Shown: one piece after another, positions 44,253 to 52,725 of the stretch
Numbering within the stretch: the stretch's first letter is position 1
Layout of the letters: each line of letters begins with the position of its first letter
Origin: Alphaproteobacteria bacterium
GTDB taxonomy: Bacteria > Pseudomonadota > Alphaproteobacteria > UBA7985 > JAUIBT01
Direction: 5' to 3'
NCBI GenBank assembly: GCA_030428255.1
Contig: JAUIBT010000003.1
Location: forward strand, 1 to 64,000
DNA: 64,000 nucleotides
Made by a program: the position numbers and the translations under genes
The notes under the pieces: generated by a model
Databases searched by the model: none
What the model was told of the DNA's origin: nothing
What the model saw: the letters and a program-made list of their open reading frames with translations, nothing else

Positions 44253-45025
44253 GTCTTGCACGGGCCGAAGATCACGGCGACCGGCTGGTGGTCGTCAACG
44301 CCAATGCCAAGAGCCGGGGCGCCCTATCACCGGAGCTGTACGAGGCGATCCTTGATGCCTGTACGCGGGCGCGCGACGCGTGCGTGGGCGCGGTTCTGAT
44401 CACGTCCGAGGGCGGGTTCTTCTGCGCCGGGGGCGATCTGAACATATTGCGGTCACGACGCGACCTGTGTGAAGCAGAGCTGCGCGAGCGGATCGAGGAT
44501 CTTCATGACGTGATACGGGCAATTCGTGAATGCCCGGTTCCCGTCATCGCCGCAGTAGAAGGCGGCGCCGCAGGGGCTGGCCTGTCATTGGCACTGGCGT
44601 GTGATTTCGTCATCGCAGGCGAAAACGCGCGCTTTACCGCCGCGTATGTCAAGGCCGGGCTGGTTCCGGACGGCGGGCTGACCTCTAGCCTTGCCCGGCT
44701 TGTTCCGCGCGCCCTTGCCACTGAGATGTGCTTGCTGGGTCAGGCGGTTGCCGCCACGCGTATGCAGTCTGTTGGCGCAATCTATCGCACGGTGCCGGAT
44801 GGTCAAACGGAAGCCGAGGCGCACGCACTGGCCGATGTCATCTGCATGGGTCCGGCCGCGGCACAGACCGAGATTAAGAAGCTGGTGGCTACGGCCTACG
44901 ACACACAAGAAGCGGCCCAGATGAACAATGAACGAGACGCGATGGCAAGAGCCATCGGAGGCTCTGAGGCGGCCGAAGGGATCGCCGCCTTTCTTGAAAA
45001 ACGACCAACGAGGTTTGCACGATGA
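44249..45025 (+). CDS. pimE: Enoyl-CoA hydratase/isomerase (PimE-like)
   Basis: 258 residues of the crotonase family. Oxyanion-hole segments are GGFFCAGGDLNILRSRRD and EGGAAGAGLSLALACDFVIA. The position of the catalytic acid reads GLVPDGGLTSSLARLVPR, with Asp where many hydratases have Glu, so isomerase or hydratase activity is uncertain. GTG is the start at 44249, overlapping the previous stop. In the pim operon PimE is one of two hydratase-type enzymes, with PimF. Confidence 0.85.
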   Translation: MSLARAEDHGDRLVVVNANAKSRGALSPELYEAILDACTRARDACVGAVLITSEGGFFCAGGDLNILRSRRDLCEAELRERIEDLHDVIRAIRECPVPVIAAVEGGAAGAGLSLALACDFVIAGENARFTAAYVKAGLVPDGGLTSSLARLVPRALATEMCLLGQAVAATRMQSVGAIYRTVPDGQTEAEAHALADVICMGPAAAQTEIKKLVATAYDTQEAAQMNNERDAMARAIGGSEAAEGIAAFLEKRPTRFAR

Positions 45026-46023
45026 TTCGCTGGGACACCCCGCTGACGCGCCGCTTCGGCTTGCGCCTTCCCATTATCGCAGGTGGCCTGCAATGGCTGG
45101 CCGACGCGGACTATGTCATCTCTGCTGCGCAGTCCGGCATCATGGGCTTCATCACCGCAGCGAGCCATGCCGAATTCGACGACCTGCGCGCCGAGATTGC
45201 CCGCGCGCGCGACGGCTGCGCTGGCAAGCCGTTTGGCGTCAACGTCTCGATGCTGCCGAAACTGGTTCCCGGCGAAAAGACCGAGGACATCTTTCGCCTG
45301 ATTGCCGACGAGGGAGTCGATGTGATCGAAACCTCGGGTCGGAACCCCGAACCCTACATGCCGCTGCTCAAGGATCTGGGCTTGACCGTCATTCACAAGG
45401 TGCCAGCGGTGCGCTATGCCATCAAGGCTGAGACGGTCGGTGTCGACATGGTTTCCATTGTCGGTGCGGAATGCGGCGGACATCCGGGCATGGACCTGAT
45501 CGGATCCTTCGTGAACGCAGCAATCGCCGGGCGCGATCTGAAAATTCCGTTCATGATCGGTGGCGGTGTCGGCCACGGTTCGCAAGTGGTTGCTGCGCTC
45601 GCCATGGGCGCCTCGGGCGTGGTCATGGGCACCAGGCTGCTGGTCAGCGAAGAGTTGAATGCCCATCGGGACTACAAGCAATCGCTGGTCAACGCGACCG
45701 AGCGCGACACCATGCTCACAATGTCCTCGGTTCGCAACACTGTGCGCACTCTGGCCAATGAAACCACTCGGGAAGTGGCCAGGATGGAGCGGGAAACACC
45801 CGATGTCACCATCGCTGATCTTCTGCCTTTGGTCTCGGGCCGTATCGGGCGACAGGCCTACCAGACCGGCGATGTGTCGCGCGGGCTGCTTTCAGCGGGG
45901 CATGCCCTCGGTCTGACCGACAAGATCGAGCCCATGGCTGACATCATCGCACGGATCGAAGCCGAGGCGGCGGCCTCGATGGCACGTCTCGAAGTTTCAA
46001 CCGTCGAGGAGGTCGCAGCATGA
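45022..46023 (+). CDS. Nitronate monooxygenase-like flavoprotein (NMO / 2-nitropropane dioxygenase family)
   Basis: 333 residues, TIM-barrel FMN protein. Landmarks are GLRLPIIAGGLQWLADADYV, the active-site His in GAECGGHPGMDLIG and the FMN phosphate site IGGGVGHGSQVVAALAMGAS and VVMGTRLL. It is locked between pimE and the ligase by 4-nt overlaps on both sides, so it is part of the pathway. It is not in the described pim operon. NMO-fold proteins near beta-oxidation genes may act on unusual CoA esters or as FMN oxidoreductases; detoxifying nitronate is possible but would not explain the linkage. Confidence 0.85.
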   Translation: MIRWDTPLTRRFGLRLPIIAGGLQWLADADYVISAAQSGIMGFITAASHAEFDDLRAEIARARDGCAGKPFGVNVSMLPKLVPGEKTEDIFRLIADEGVDVIETSGRNPEPYMPLLKDLGLTVIHKVPAVRYAIKAETVGVDMVSIVGAECGGHPGMDLIGSFVNAAIAGRDLKIPFMIGGGVGHGSQVVAALAMGASGVVMGTRLLVSEELNAHRDYKQSLVNATERDTMLTMSSVRNTVRTLANETTREVARMERETPDVTIADLLPLVSGRIGRQAYQTGDVSRGLLSAGHALGLTDKIEPMADIIARIEAEAAASMARLEVSTVEEVAA

Positions 46024-47507
46024 CGACTTCCTTGCACCACTACATGGAACAGCAGGTCGCCACACGGCCCGATGCTGCGGCACTTTCCGACCCAACCGGA
46101 GCCGACTGGAGTTGGGCCGAGCTGGACGCTGTGACGCACGACATCGGAAGGCATCTGGACGAAGCTGGCGTCCGCCAAGGCGATCGGGTGATGTTAATTG
46201 CAGAAAATTGTGCATCCGCGGTAGCCGTGATCCATGCATGTTCACGCCGGGGTGCTTCTGTTATCCCGGTCAATGCGCGCCAGACCGCCGCCGAGATTGA
46301 TCGGGTGATCGCGCATGCCACCCCTGCGGTGATTTTTGCTACCACGCAGGTGTCGCCGGACGCCCGGGCCCACGCCGCACGCTTGGGGGCCGGGACGATC
46401 ACAGGCCTGTTCGGACGCATAGACATGCTGACCCGCAAGAGCGATCCGCAAGGCGATGGTGACGTTGCCGCAATCCTTTACACCACCGGCACGACCGGCG
46501 ATCCAAAAGGCGTCATGCTGACCCATGACAACCTGCTGTTCGCCGGTTGTAAGTCTGCCGAGCTTCGGTCAATGACGGCTGACGACCTAATATATGGCGT
46601 TCTTCCCATGACTCATGTGTTCGGCCTCGCGTCCATTATCTCAGCTGCTGCATATGCCGGCGCGGCGATCCGGTTCGAACCGCGGTTCTCCGCAGCACGC
46701 CTTTACGCGGCACTGCACGAGGGGGTGACCCTGTTTTCCGGTGTCCCGCAGATGCACGCACATCTAATGCAATACGCTCACGAAATTGGAGTTGATCAGC
46801 TCTCTGGCAGCGTCCTGCGCTATGTCTCGTCAGGTGCCGCGCCGCTTGATCCGGTGTGGAAGCGGAAGGCCGAGACCTTCTATGGCGTGGCGCTCCAGAA
46901 CGGCTATGGCATGACAGAGACCAGCGCGGGCACTTGCATTACCAACAACGGGTTCGGCGACCCCGACACATCGGTTGGTCGGCCTTTGCCAGGAGTTGAG
47001 CTTCGGATCGACGAGCAGATCAATGGTGGCGGGAATGGCTGCGGTGAAATCCTGACGCGCGGACCACACGTGATGAAAGGCTATTTCCGCAATCCTGAGG
47101 AAACCAGCCGGGTTCTGGATATCGAGGGCTGGATGCACACCGGCGATATTGGCAAGATCGACCAGGAAGGCCGGCTTCATGTGCTCGGTCGGTCCAAGGA
47201 GCTGATCATCCATGGCGGCTTCAACATTTATCCGCCGGAGGTGGAGACTGCGTTGAACGAGCACCCCGAAGTGATCCAGTCAGCGGTAATTGGCCGCCGC
47301 ATCTCGGGCGACGAACAGGTGCTGGCATTCTGTCAGGTGCCAGCCGGATCGGCGCTTACACCCGAGATTTTGCGCGACTTTGCTGCTGAACGCTTGGCGC
47401 GCTACAAACTTCCGGCCCGGATCGTAATTGCCACAGAGCTACCCGCGGCACCCACAGGCAAGATCCTCAAGCACATGCTTCTTGACGCGTTCGCAAGCGA
47501 ATTATGA
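46020..47507 (+). CDS. pimA: AMP-dependent acyl-CoA ligase (PimA-like)
   Basis: 495 residues of the ANL superfamily. The phosphate-binding loop is LYTTGTTGDPKGVMLTHDN, the A5 motif GYGMTETSAG, the hinge Asp HTGDIGKIDQEGRLHVLGRS and the catalytic Lys is in PTGKILKHML. It would activate the imported acid to its CoA thioester with ATP, the entry step for the enzymes upstream. The order differs from R. palustris, where pimA lies between F and B. It is shorter than some PimA proteins, with a compact N-terminal domain. Confidence 0.88.
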   Translation: MTTSLHHYMEQQVATRPDAAALSDPTGADWSWAELDAVTHDIGRHLDEAGVRQGDRVMLIAENCASAVAVIHACSRRGASVIPVNARQTAAEIDRVIAHATPAVIFATTQVSPDARAHAARLGAGTITGLFGRIDMLTRKSDPQGDGDVAAILYTTGTTGDPKGVMLTHDNLLFAGCKSAELRSMTADDLIYGVLPMTHVFGLASIISAAAYAGAAIRFEPRFSAARLYAALHEGVTLFSGVPQMHAHLMQYAHEIGVDQLSGSVLRYVSSGAAPLDPVWKRKAETFYGVALQNGYGMTETSAGTCITNNGFGDPDTSVGRPLPGVELRIDEQINGGGNGCGEILTRGPHVMKGYFRNPEETSRVLDIEGWMHTGDIGKIDQEGRLHVLGRSKELIIHGGFNIYPPEVETALNEHPEVIQSAVIGRRISGDEQVLAFCQVPAGSALTPEILRDFAAERLARYKLPARIVIATELPAAPTGKILKHMLLDAFASEL

Positions 47508-47718
47508 AGGGAGTGGCGCGTGTGCGCCTGGGCGGCAATCCTGCGGTTTCTCCCAGGCCCTATGGGACGGTCGTGCGTGTAGAGCAGAAAGAAAATTCCA
47601 TGAAAGATACCAAAAAATTCACCTTGGATGATCCGTGTACGGTGAAAAACAAGCTGATCAAAAGTGACCTGATAAACCGGAACGGCCACGTCCAAGCAGC
47701 ACCGACCGGAGGTTGGAG

Positions 47719-48153
47719 ATGACTGTGGTCGCCGGGGCGGCCGCTGGCACCAGGCAGGACGATCTGCTGCTGATCGACCAATCGGGCGCGCGAGAGCTTG
47801 TCGGTTACCACTCACAGATGACTGACGACAACACCGGTATCTGCTCACTCGAGATCGGACCACAGCATCTCAATCGGCTTGGGCTGCTGCATGGCGGTTT
47901 CGTGTCGCTGCTGCTGGACAATGGTTGCGGTGTTGCCGTGCGCAGCGTGTTGGACAATCTGGAGACACAGGCGGTCACAATCGCGCTGTCAGTGAACTTC
48001 ATCTTGGGGGTCGGCTCTGGAAAGGTATCGGCAATCGGGCGTGTTACTGGAGGTGGGCGCAGCCTGAAATTTGCCGAGGCCGAACTGCGCGATGATGCCG
48101 GCAGGCTTGTTGCAACGGGAAGCGCAACCTTTCGGATTTTTGAAGCGAAATGA
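47719..48153 (+). CDS. PaaI-type hotdog thioesterase
   Basis: 144 residues. The hotdog core includes RLGLLHGGFVSLLLDNGCG, where HGG and the following acid are the PaaI catalytic block, then VTIALSVNFIL and GGRSLKFAEAELRDDAGRLVATGSA (written here in two parts: GGRSLKFAEAELRDD and GRLVATGSATF). It probably hydrolyses dead-end CoA esters and frees CoA. The ATG at 47719 has GGAGG 6 nt upstream. The 211-bp gap before it contains a 47-codon frame from 47578 with no recognisable features. Confidence 0.82.
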   Translation: MTVVAGAAAGTRQDDLLLIDQSGARELVGYHSQMTDDNTGICSLEIGPQHLNRLGLLHGGFVSLLLDNGCGVAVRSVLDNLETQAVTIALSVNFILGVGSGKVSAIGRVTGGGRSLKFAEAELRDDAGRLVATGSATFRIFEAK

Positions 48154-48223
48154 GTGCCGCCAGCCTTGGCCAGCCCGAGGTCCGCGAAAAAGCAAACGAA
48201 TACAGTCAAGAAGAGAGCGTAGA

Positions 48224-48403
48224 ATGAAGACCTTGGTGTCTGTGAAACGCGTGATCGATTAGAACGTGAAGGTTCGCGTCAAAGCGGACAGTACGGGTGT
48301 TGATCTCACCAATGGCAAAATGTCGATGAACCCCTTTGACGAGATCGGCTTGGTGGCTGACCTGTTTCAGGCTGTGCCGGAACTCACAGAGGACCTCGGC
48401 TAA
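48224..48403 (+). pseudogene. etfB: Broken etfB (electron transfer flavoprotein beta subunit)
   Basis: Translation gives MKTLVSVKRVID, a TAG stop at 48260, then [19 protein letters not shown] and [15 protein letters not shown]. This is the N terminus of EtfB ([22 protein letters not shown]), with the Tyr codon changed to stop and the gene truncated after about 45 codons. The remainder and etfA are absent. ETF takes electrons from acyl-CoA dehydrogenases, so its position behind the catabolic operon makes sense; the host must now supply ETF from elsewhere. Confidence 0.88.
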
Positions 48404-48589
48404 ACCTGCGGTGGGGACCCTGGCTCCGGGCTGCAATTCGGGCGCTCTTTATGTGCGGTTGCAGGGCCCGGGACGACGGCCCTGCAGGATATAACCGATG
48501 AGAATTCGGCGTGCCAATCAGCCCACTGTCTTAACTCGTTGCAAATGCTTTTTTGCGGTTTCGTAAGGCACCGCAGGACCGGAGACCAC

Positions 48590-49900
48590 ATGAAGAGACC
48601 CAGCTTTTCCACACCGTCGTCCCCAATGACCGCGCAGCGGGTCAGTCTGATTGGTGGTTTGATGGTCGCGGTCGGGCCGATCGCCATGGCGCTATATACG
48701 CCAGCGATGCCCGATGTGGTGGCGGCATACGACTCCACCAAGAGCATTGTGAAGCTGACCTTGACGCTCTATTTCGCCGGCTTTGCCCTCGCCCAGCTTG
48801 TTGCGGGACCGCTGTCAGACGCGATCGGGCGCCGTCCGGTGGCATTGATTTTCGCGGCGATCTTCTGCACGGCATCGCTGGGCGCGCTTCTGGCGCCGAC
48901 AATCGAGACGTTGGCAACGGCCCGCTTCGCCCAGGGGATCGGCGCGTCGGCCGGGGTGGCAATCTCGCGCGCCATTGTCCGCGACTGCTTTCAGGGCGAG
49001 GACTCCTCCCGCATCATGAACATTATCAGTATTATACTTTCGCTCGGTCCAGCGGTTTCACCAACCGTCGGCGGTTTGCTCGTGCTTCATGTCGGGTGGA
49101 AATCCGTGTTTTTGGTAATGACAGCCTTGGGACTTGCCGTGTTGATGGTCGCACTGGTTGCGATGCGTGAAACTCTGCCTGCGGCGCAACCCATGCGAAT
49201 GGCAACCCTGGGCAGTTCCTATCTGCGGCTACTCAGCAACCGGCATTTCAGGGCTGCGAGCCTGACCGTGGCGGGTTCGGTCGGCGCCATCTATGCGCAG
49301 GCGACGCTGCTGCCCTTCATCCTGATGGGGCAGGTCGGCCTGGGCCCCAGCGGCTTCGGTTTGGCGATGCTCATGCAATCTGGAATGTTCTTGCTGGGCG
49401 CGCTTGTGGCACGATCCGCCATGAAACGCATAAGCGCATACCGGCTGGTGTGGCCCGGCTTGGCCGCCATCGCGCTGGGGTCGATTTTCATCTTCCTGCT
49501 GCTCTGGGAGCATGACCCGAATACCTTGCGGGTGATGATCCCAGTGGGGTTCTACGCCTTCGGAATTGCTTTCGTAGTTCCAGCGATGTCAACTGCAGCA
49601 CTGGCGCCATTTCCACGGATCGCCGGAGCGGCCGCGGCGCTCATGGGGTTTCTGCAGATGGGCGCGGGGTTGACTGTCGGAACGATCGGGGCGTTCTTCG
49701 CGGACACCTTGGTCGCCTTTGCGGTGTTGATCCCGTCCATGGGAGCGGTGGCCTGTGTCAGCTACTTGGTTTACCGGTCCAAACCCCATCTGGCTGAACC
49801 AGAGCCGCAAGAAAACGTGATCGGTACGGCACCGCCGGGCCGCACCTTCCTGCGCAATCAGGACACGGCCCAGTCCGAAAACCGCCGGGATAAAAACTAG
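48590..49900 (+). CDS. MFS drug-resistance transporter, Bcr/CflA type
   Basis: A 436-residue, 12-helix major facilitator. The loop motif GPLSDAIGRRPVALIFA (motif A, G-x-LaD-rxGrkp) follows helix 2, and ARFAQGIGASAGVAISRAIVRD is the Bcr/CflA signature in helix 4. The C terminus is a hydrophilic tail of about 35 residues. The start at 48590 has GGAG 6-9 nt upstream. It lies behind the catabolic operon and may export a toxic intermediate or an unrelated drug. It ends the coherent gene run. Confidence 0.85.
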   Translation: MKRPSFSTPSSPMTAQRVSLIGGLMVAVGPIAMALYTPAMPDVVAAYDSTKSIVKLTLTLYFAGFALAQLVAGPLSDAIGRRPVALIFAAIFCTASLGALLAPTIETLATARFAQGIGASAGVAISRAIVRDCFQGEDSSRIMNIISIILSLGPAVSPTVGGLLVLHVGWKSVFLVMTALGLAVLMVALVAMRETLPAAQPMRMATLGSSYLRLLSNRHFRAASLTVAGSVGAIYAQATLLPFILMGQVGLGPSGFGLAMLMQSGMFLLGALVARSAMKRISAYRLVWPGLAAIALGSIFIFLLLWEHDPNTLRVMIPVGFYAFGIAFVVPAMSTAALAPFPRIAGAAAALMGFLQMGAGLTVGTIGAFFADTLVAFAVLIPSMGAVACVSYLVYRSKPHLAEPEPQENVIGTAPPGRTFLRNQDTAQSENRRDKN

Positions 49901-50095
49901 ACCGCAGTCCTGAAGCCAAACTGAGGAAATACGCCCGGGTACTGATGTGGGGTCCTGGCATTTTGGAGGTGGGCAGGGGGCGAAACGCTGCAATCCACCG
50001 GGGGCTTCAGAGGCCATCTACCGTGCTTTCGCGTTTTCAAAACAGCGGTTTGGGCGCAATATCCGGTTGATCGGATCTGGGGGCGGTCTGCAGTC
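49901..50095. other. Intergenic remnant zone
   Basis: No gene. Low-complexity G-rich sequence after the MFS gene and before the regulator remnant; no clear terminator was seen. Confidence 0.5.
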
Positions 50096-50205
50096 TTAGC
50101 CAAGCATCCAACAGACGCCGAGGACTGTCGCATGGGCATCGTCCGTCGGCACATAGGCATGGCCGAGACTACTGTCGAAATAGATACTGTTGCCCTTTTT
50201 TGGGT
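50096..50205 (-). pseudogene. 3' remnant of a regulator gene with cupin domain
   Basis: The minus strand reads ALNPKKGNSIYFDSSLGHAY then VPTDDAHATVLGVCWMLG and a TAA at 50096. GDS-x-YFDSS-x-GHAY is the usual end of the cupin domain in XRE-type regulators. The DNA-binding part is absent. The remnant stops near the 22-bp palindrome, which may mark a recombination point. Confidence 0.6.
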
Positions 50206-50224
50206 TCAACGCATGCTAGCTTTT

Positions 50225-50246
50225 CGGGTAAATCGCGATTTACCCG
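50225..50246. repeat. Perfect 22-bp palindrome
   Basis: Two 11-bp arms with no spacer, core GGGTAAATCGCGATTTACCC. It sits between the regulator remnant and further non-coding DNA. It could be an operator left from the lost regulator or a recombination site. Confidence 0.85.
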
Positions 50247-50580
50247 CGTTGTGACCGAAAGTTGGTGATGGCCTGAAGCTAGCGGCATATCATGGCGGTG
50301 TTAAAGACGCTGTCGATCTCACAAAGAAAGGATATGCCACTACGACCAAAACTACCGTTGTCCCGTTCGAACTGCCATCGGAAATATCCCCCCGGCAAAG
50401 CTGGTAAACACACACGGCGATGCCAGCCCGCTATGCCGAGACAAAAGGGAAAACGCTAGCCCAGGTCGCCGGAAGGGGGGCAGAGCATCTCAACCACGGA
50501 CTCCTCCAAAGATTGGAGGGGGAGGGGCGCTGGACATTTTCAGCCCGGGCATTTACCACCAGATCTGATGGAAGCTGACC
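50247..50580. other. Gene-free stretch after the palindrome
   Basis: A 47-codon open fragment on the plus strand at 50268-50409 (ending in TAA; reads LAAYHGGVKDAVDLTKKGYA) may be a gene remnant but is not recognised. CCTCCAA/TTGGAGG at 50503-50519 forms a 7-bp hairpin 60 bp beyond the tpsB stop; it has no T tract. Confidence 0.4.
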
Positions 50581-52725
50581 CTAGTAACTGATGCCGACAC
50601 GCCAATAGAAGGCGGCCTCGCCCTGATCGTCGAACGCCGTTGTTTCTTTCAAGGGCAAGCCCACATAGGCCGATCCATAGAGATTTTGACCAAGCTGCAA
50701 GGACACGCCACCGCCAACGGACACCAAGGTGTCGTCCGTAATCAGCTTCTGATCGACGCGATAAGGGATGACGATCCCGCTATCGACAAAGGTAAAGGGG
50801 GCGATCCCCAAGAATTGCGGCAGGGGTTCTATCAGGTGAGAATTGAACTCAATGGGATTGGCCAATGACAGTTCTAAGGTGTGCAAAACGGCGTTTGGAC
50901 CGGTGCGGACCGCGTTCGGGTATCCGCGCAAGGATTCTGCCCCACCCACTGATTTGTAGCGCTTGGAGGTGATGTCCTGCCCGGCCACATATTGCGCGCT
51001 GGCAATTTGGCTCAAGGCCAGATCGCCGATGGTATTGACGTATTGCAGCTCGCCATTGGCAATCCAATAGGGGCCGTCGCTTGATTGGGCCTGTTTGGAA
51101 TCTGACGCGCCAAAGCCAGCTTGCCCCTTAACGCTCAAAGAGGCCGTGGGGCCGGACGCCGTGATTTGCAGCGCGCCAGCATACTCTATCAAGCTGGTAT
51201 CGGTTAGGCTCACGCCTTGCAGTTCAGTGCTTGAGGTTTCGCCGCTGGTCATGATGCTTGCCAGCAGATCGCGGTTCGCAGTGACGGCAAAGTGCTGACG
51301 ATAACCAGCCGTGCCACTGGCCGAACGTGTCTGTAAACCCAATTGCGCAAACACGCCGTTGACCACTTCCGACGCGGTCAAAGAGCCTTCCGCGAAGAAC
51401 TCACCGCCGGGCAGGAAGACGGGCAGCTCGTAGCCACCCGAAAGAGAGAAAGCACCGTCCGAGACCTGGGCGGACAAGGTTGCCACATCCCGAAGGCCCA
51501 GCAACGAGCGGCCTGTAACAGAGCCGGTAAAGCGGATTTCTCCCGTGCCAGGGTCACCGAAATTGTCCAGGCTCGCGGCGAGGGTCAAGCTGTTTGGCTC
51601 CTGGCCGGTGATGGTTGCAACCGTGGTGGCGGGCTGCGGACCGGGGGAGAAGACCACCGCCGGACGGAAGTCATGGGTCAGCTCAATGGTGCGCAAGTCG
51701 TTGGCAAGCTGCGTGAAATCCGGCTTTTCACCGACAACCAGCGAAATTTGCGACCGCATGAAGGCGTCGGCTGTGGTCGGGAGTCCCTGAACGCGCACAC
51801 TTGCGATCACTGCCTCAACCAGCTCGATCACCACGGTGCCATCAAAGAAGTTCTGTTCCGGCAAGATGGCTTCTGCGGTGGTAATGCCAGCGTTGGCGTA
51901 GAGCAAGTTGATGCGGGCCACCAACTGTTCCAGGTTGGCAAAGGACACCCGGCGGTTTTCGTAGTTCTTCGCTAGGTTGGCAAAGTCTTCGGGGAAATAG
52001 GCGCTGACCTGCGAGAACACAATCTGGTTCACCAGCACCTTGTTGCCCTGCTTGCCCGCTGGGGTCTTGCCCTGCTCTGCGGCAGCGGCGTCTTTCGCCT
52101 GCTTGACGAGCTGCTGGCGCAAGTTCAAAAGCGCAGCTGCTTCCTTGTTCATTTGCTGGCGCACTTCGGCGAAGGCGGCGGCTTCAGCCTTTGCACGGCG
52201 CAAGGCCTGCTGTAGCTCTTCCAGCGTCGGGTTGGCAGCCGGCAGGTTTGCTGCTCCCAAGGATGAAGGATCAATGGGCGCAGGGGCCTGATTGGTCAAC
52301 AGTTGCAAGGCATCATTTGATACCCCGCCCGGCTGTACCGTTGCCTGCGCCAATCTTGGCGTGGAAGTGTCCTGGCCCGTTTGCACGGAGTGAAAGGTTG
52401 CGGGCGCAAGAGACGCCGTGCGATTGCCAACTTGCTCGAACCAGGGAAAGTCGGGGTCACTGGGGGGGGGCGGGGGCAGGTCCAGCTCGCTCCATGCCAG
52501 ATCGTGCCAGCCGTCTTGGTCGGCACCGGCGAGAAATTCGGGCTCCAACGCTTGATCGCTGTCGAAGGCTTGCGCCCAGCTCGTTCCGGCAACCAGAGGC
52601 AGGCTAACCAGAGCGGCTAAAGCGGCACCAAGGAGGACTCCTGACTGCGGTTTGCGGTCTGCGCAGCTACACGCCACCACAGTCTGCAGAGGACGCGGGT
52701 TTAAGCTGGTGATGGGGTTTCTCAT
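50581..52725 (-). CDS. Two-partner secretion outer-membrane transporter (TpsB, ShlB/FhaC/HecB family)
   Basis: 714 residues. A long signal peptide (ALAALVSLPLVAGTSWAQA) is followed by an acidic and Pro-rich stretch with PPPPPSDPDFPW, then a coiled coil (EELQQALRRAKAEAAAFAEV and on, about 165-215). A POTRA domain (KVLVNQIVFSQVSAYFP to IINLLYANAGITTAEAILP-like) leads into a 16-strand barrel. The diagnostic barrel loop motif is SLRGYPNAVRTGP, and the last residue is Tyr (FYWRVGISY). It should export the TpsA at 54822. The coiled-coil N-terminal insertion makes it longer than FhaC. Its ATG overlaps the ialB-like stop by ATGA. A C9 run lies at 52462-52470. Confidence 0.88.
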   Translation of the reverse strand: MRNPITSLNPRPLQTVVACSCADRKPQSGVLLGAALAALVSLPLVAGTSWAQAFDSDQALEPEFLAGADQDGWHDLAWSELDLPPPPPSDPDFPWFEQVGNRTASLAPATFHSVQTGQDTSTPRLAQATVQPGGVSNDALQLLTNQAPAPIDPSSLGAANLPAANPTLEELQQALRRAKAEAAAFAEVRQQMNKEAAALLNLRQQLVKQAKDAAAAEQGKTPAGKQGNKVLVNQIVFSQVSAYFPEDFANLAKNYENRRVSFANLEQLVARINLLYANAGITTAEAILPEQNFFDGTVVIELVEAVIASVRVQGLPTTADAFMRSQISLVVGEKPDFTQLANDLRTIELTHDFRPAVVFSPGPQPATTVATITGQEPNSLTLAASLDNFGDPGTGEIRFTGSVTGRSLLGLRDVATLSAQVSDGAFSLSGGYELPVFLPGGEFFAEGSLTASEVVNGVFAQLGLQTRSASGTAGYRQHFAVTANRDLLASIMTSGETSSTELQGVSLTDTSLIEYAGALQITASGPTASLSVKGQAGFGASDSKQAQSSDGPYWIANGELQYVNTIGDLALSQIASAQYVAGQDITSKRYKSVGGAESLRGYPNAVRTGPNAVLHTLELSLANPIEFNSHLIEPLPQFLGIAPFTFVDSGIVIPYRVDQKLITDDTLVSVGGGVSLQLGQNLYGSAYVGLPLKETTAFDDQGEAAFYWRVGISY
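52462..52470 (-). repeat. Homopolymer C9 in the tpsB reading frame
   Basis: Nine G on the plus strand (nine C in the gene), in the Pro codons just after LDLP, upstream of the POTRA domain. A further five-base run sits one base away. Slippage by one or two bases would truncate TpsB before its barrel. Confidence 0.9.

Noticed and set aside
43125-44261. Minus-strand frame of 378 codons
   Set aside because: Antisense to the small-subunit acyl-CoA dehydrogenase gene, a common effect of GC-rich codon usage.
47578-47722. Small plus-strand frame (47 codons) between the ligase and thioesterase genes
   Set aside because: No recognisable features and only a weak ribosome site; it may be leader sequence, so it is not called a gene.
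48224-48403. etfB fragment considered as a working gene with stop readthrough
   Set aside because: Even with readthrough the product lacks about four fifths of EtfB, including most of the nucleotide-binding region.
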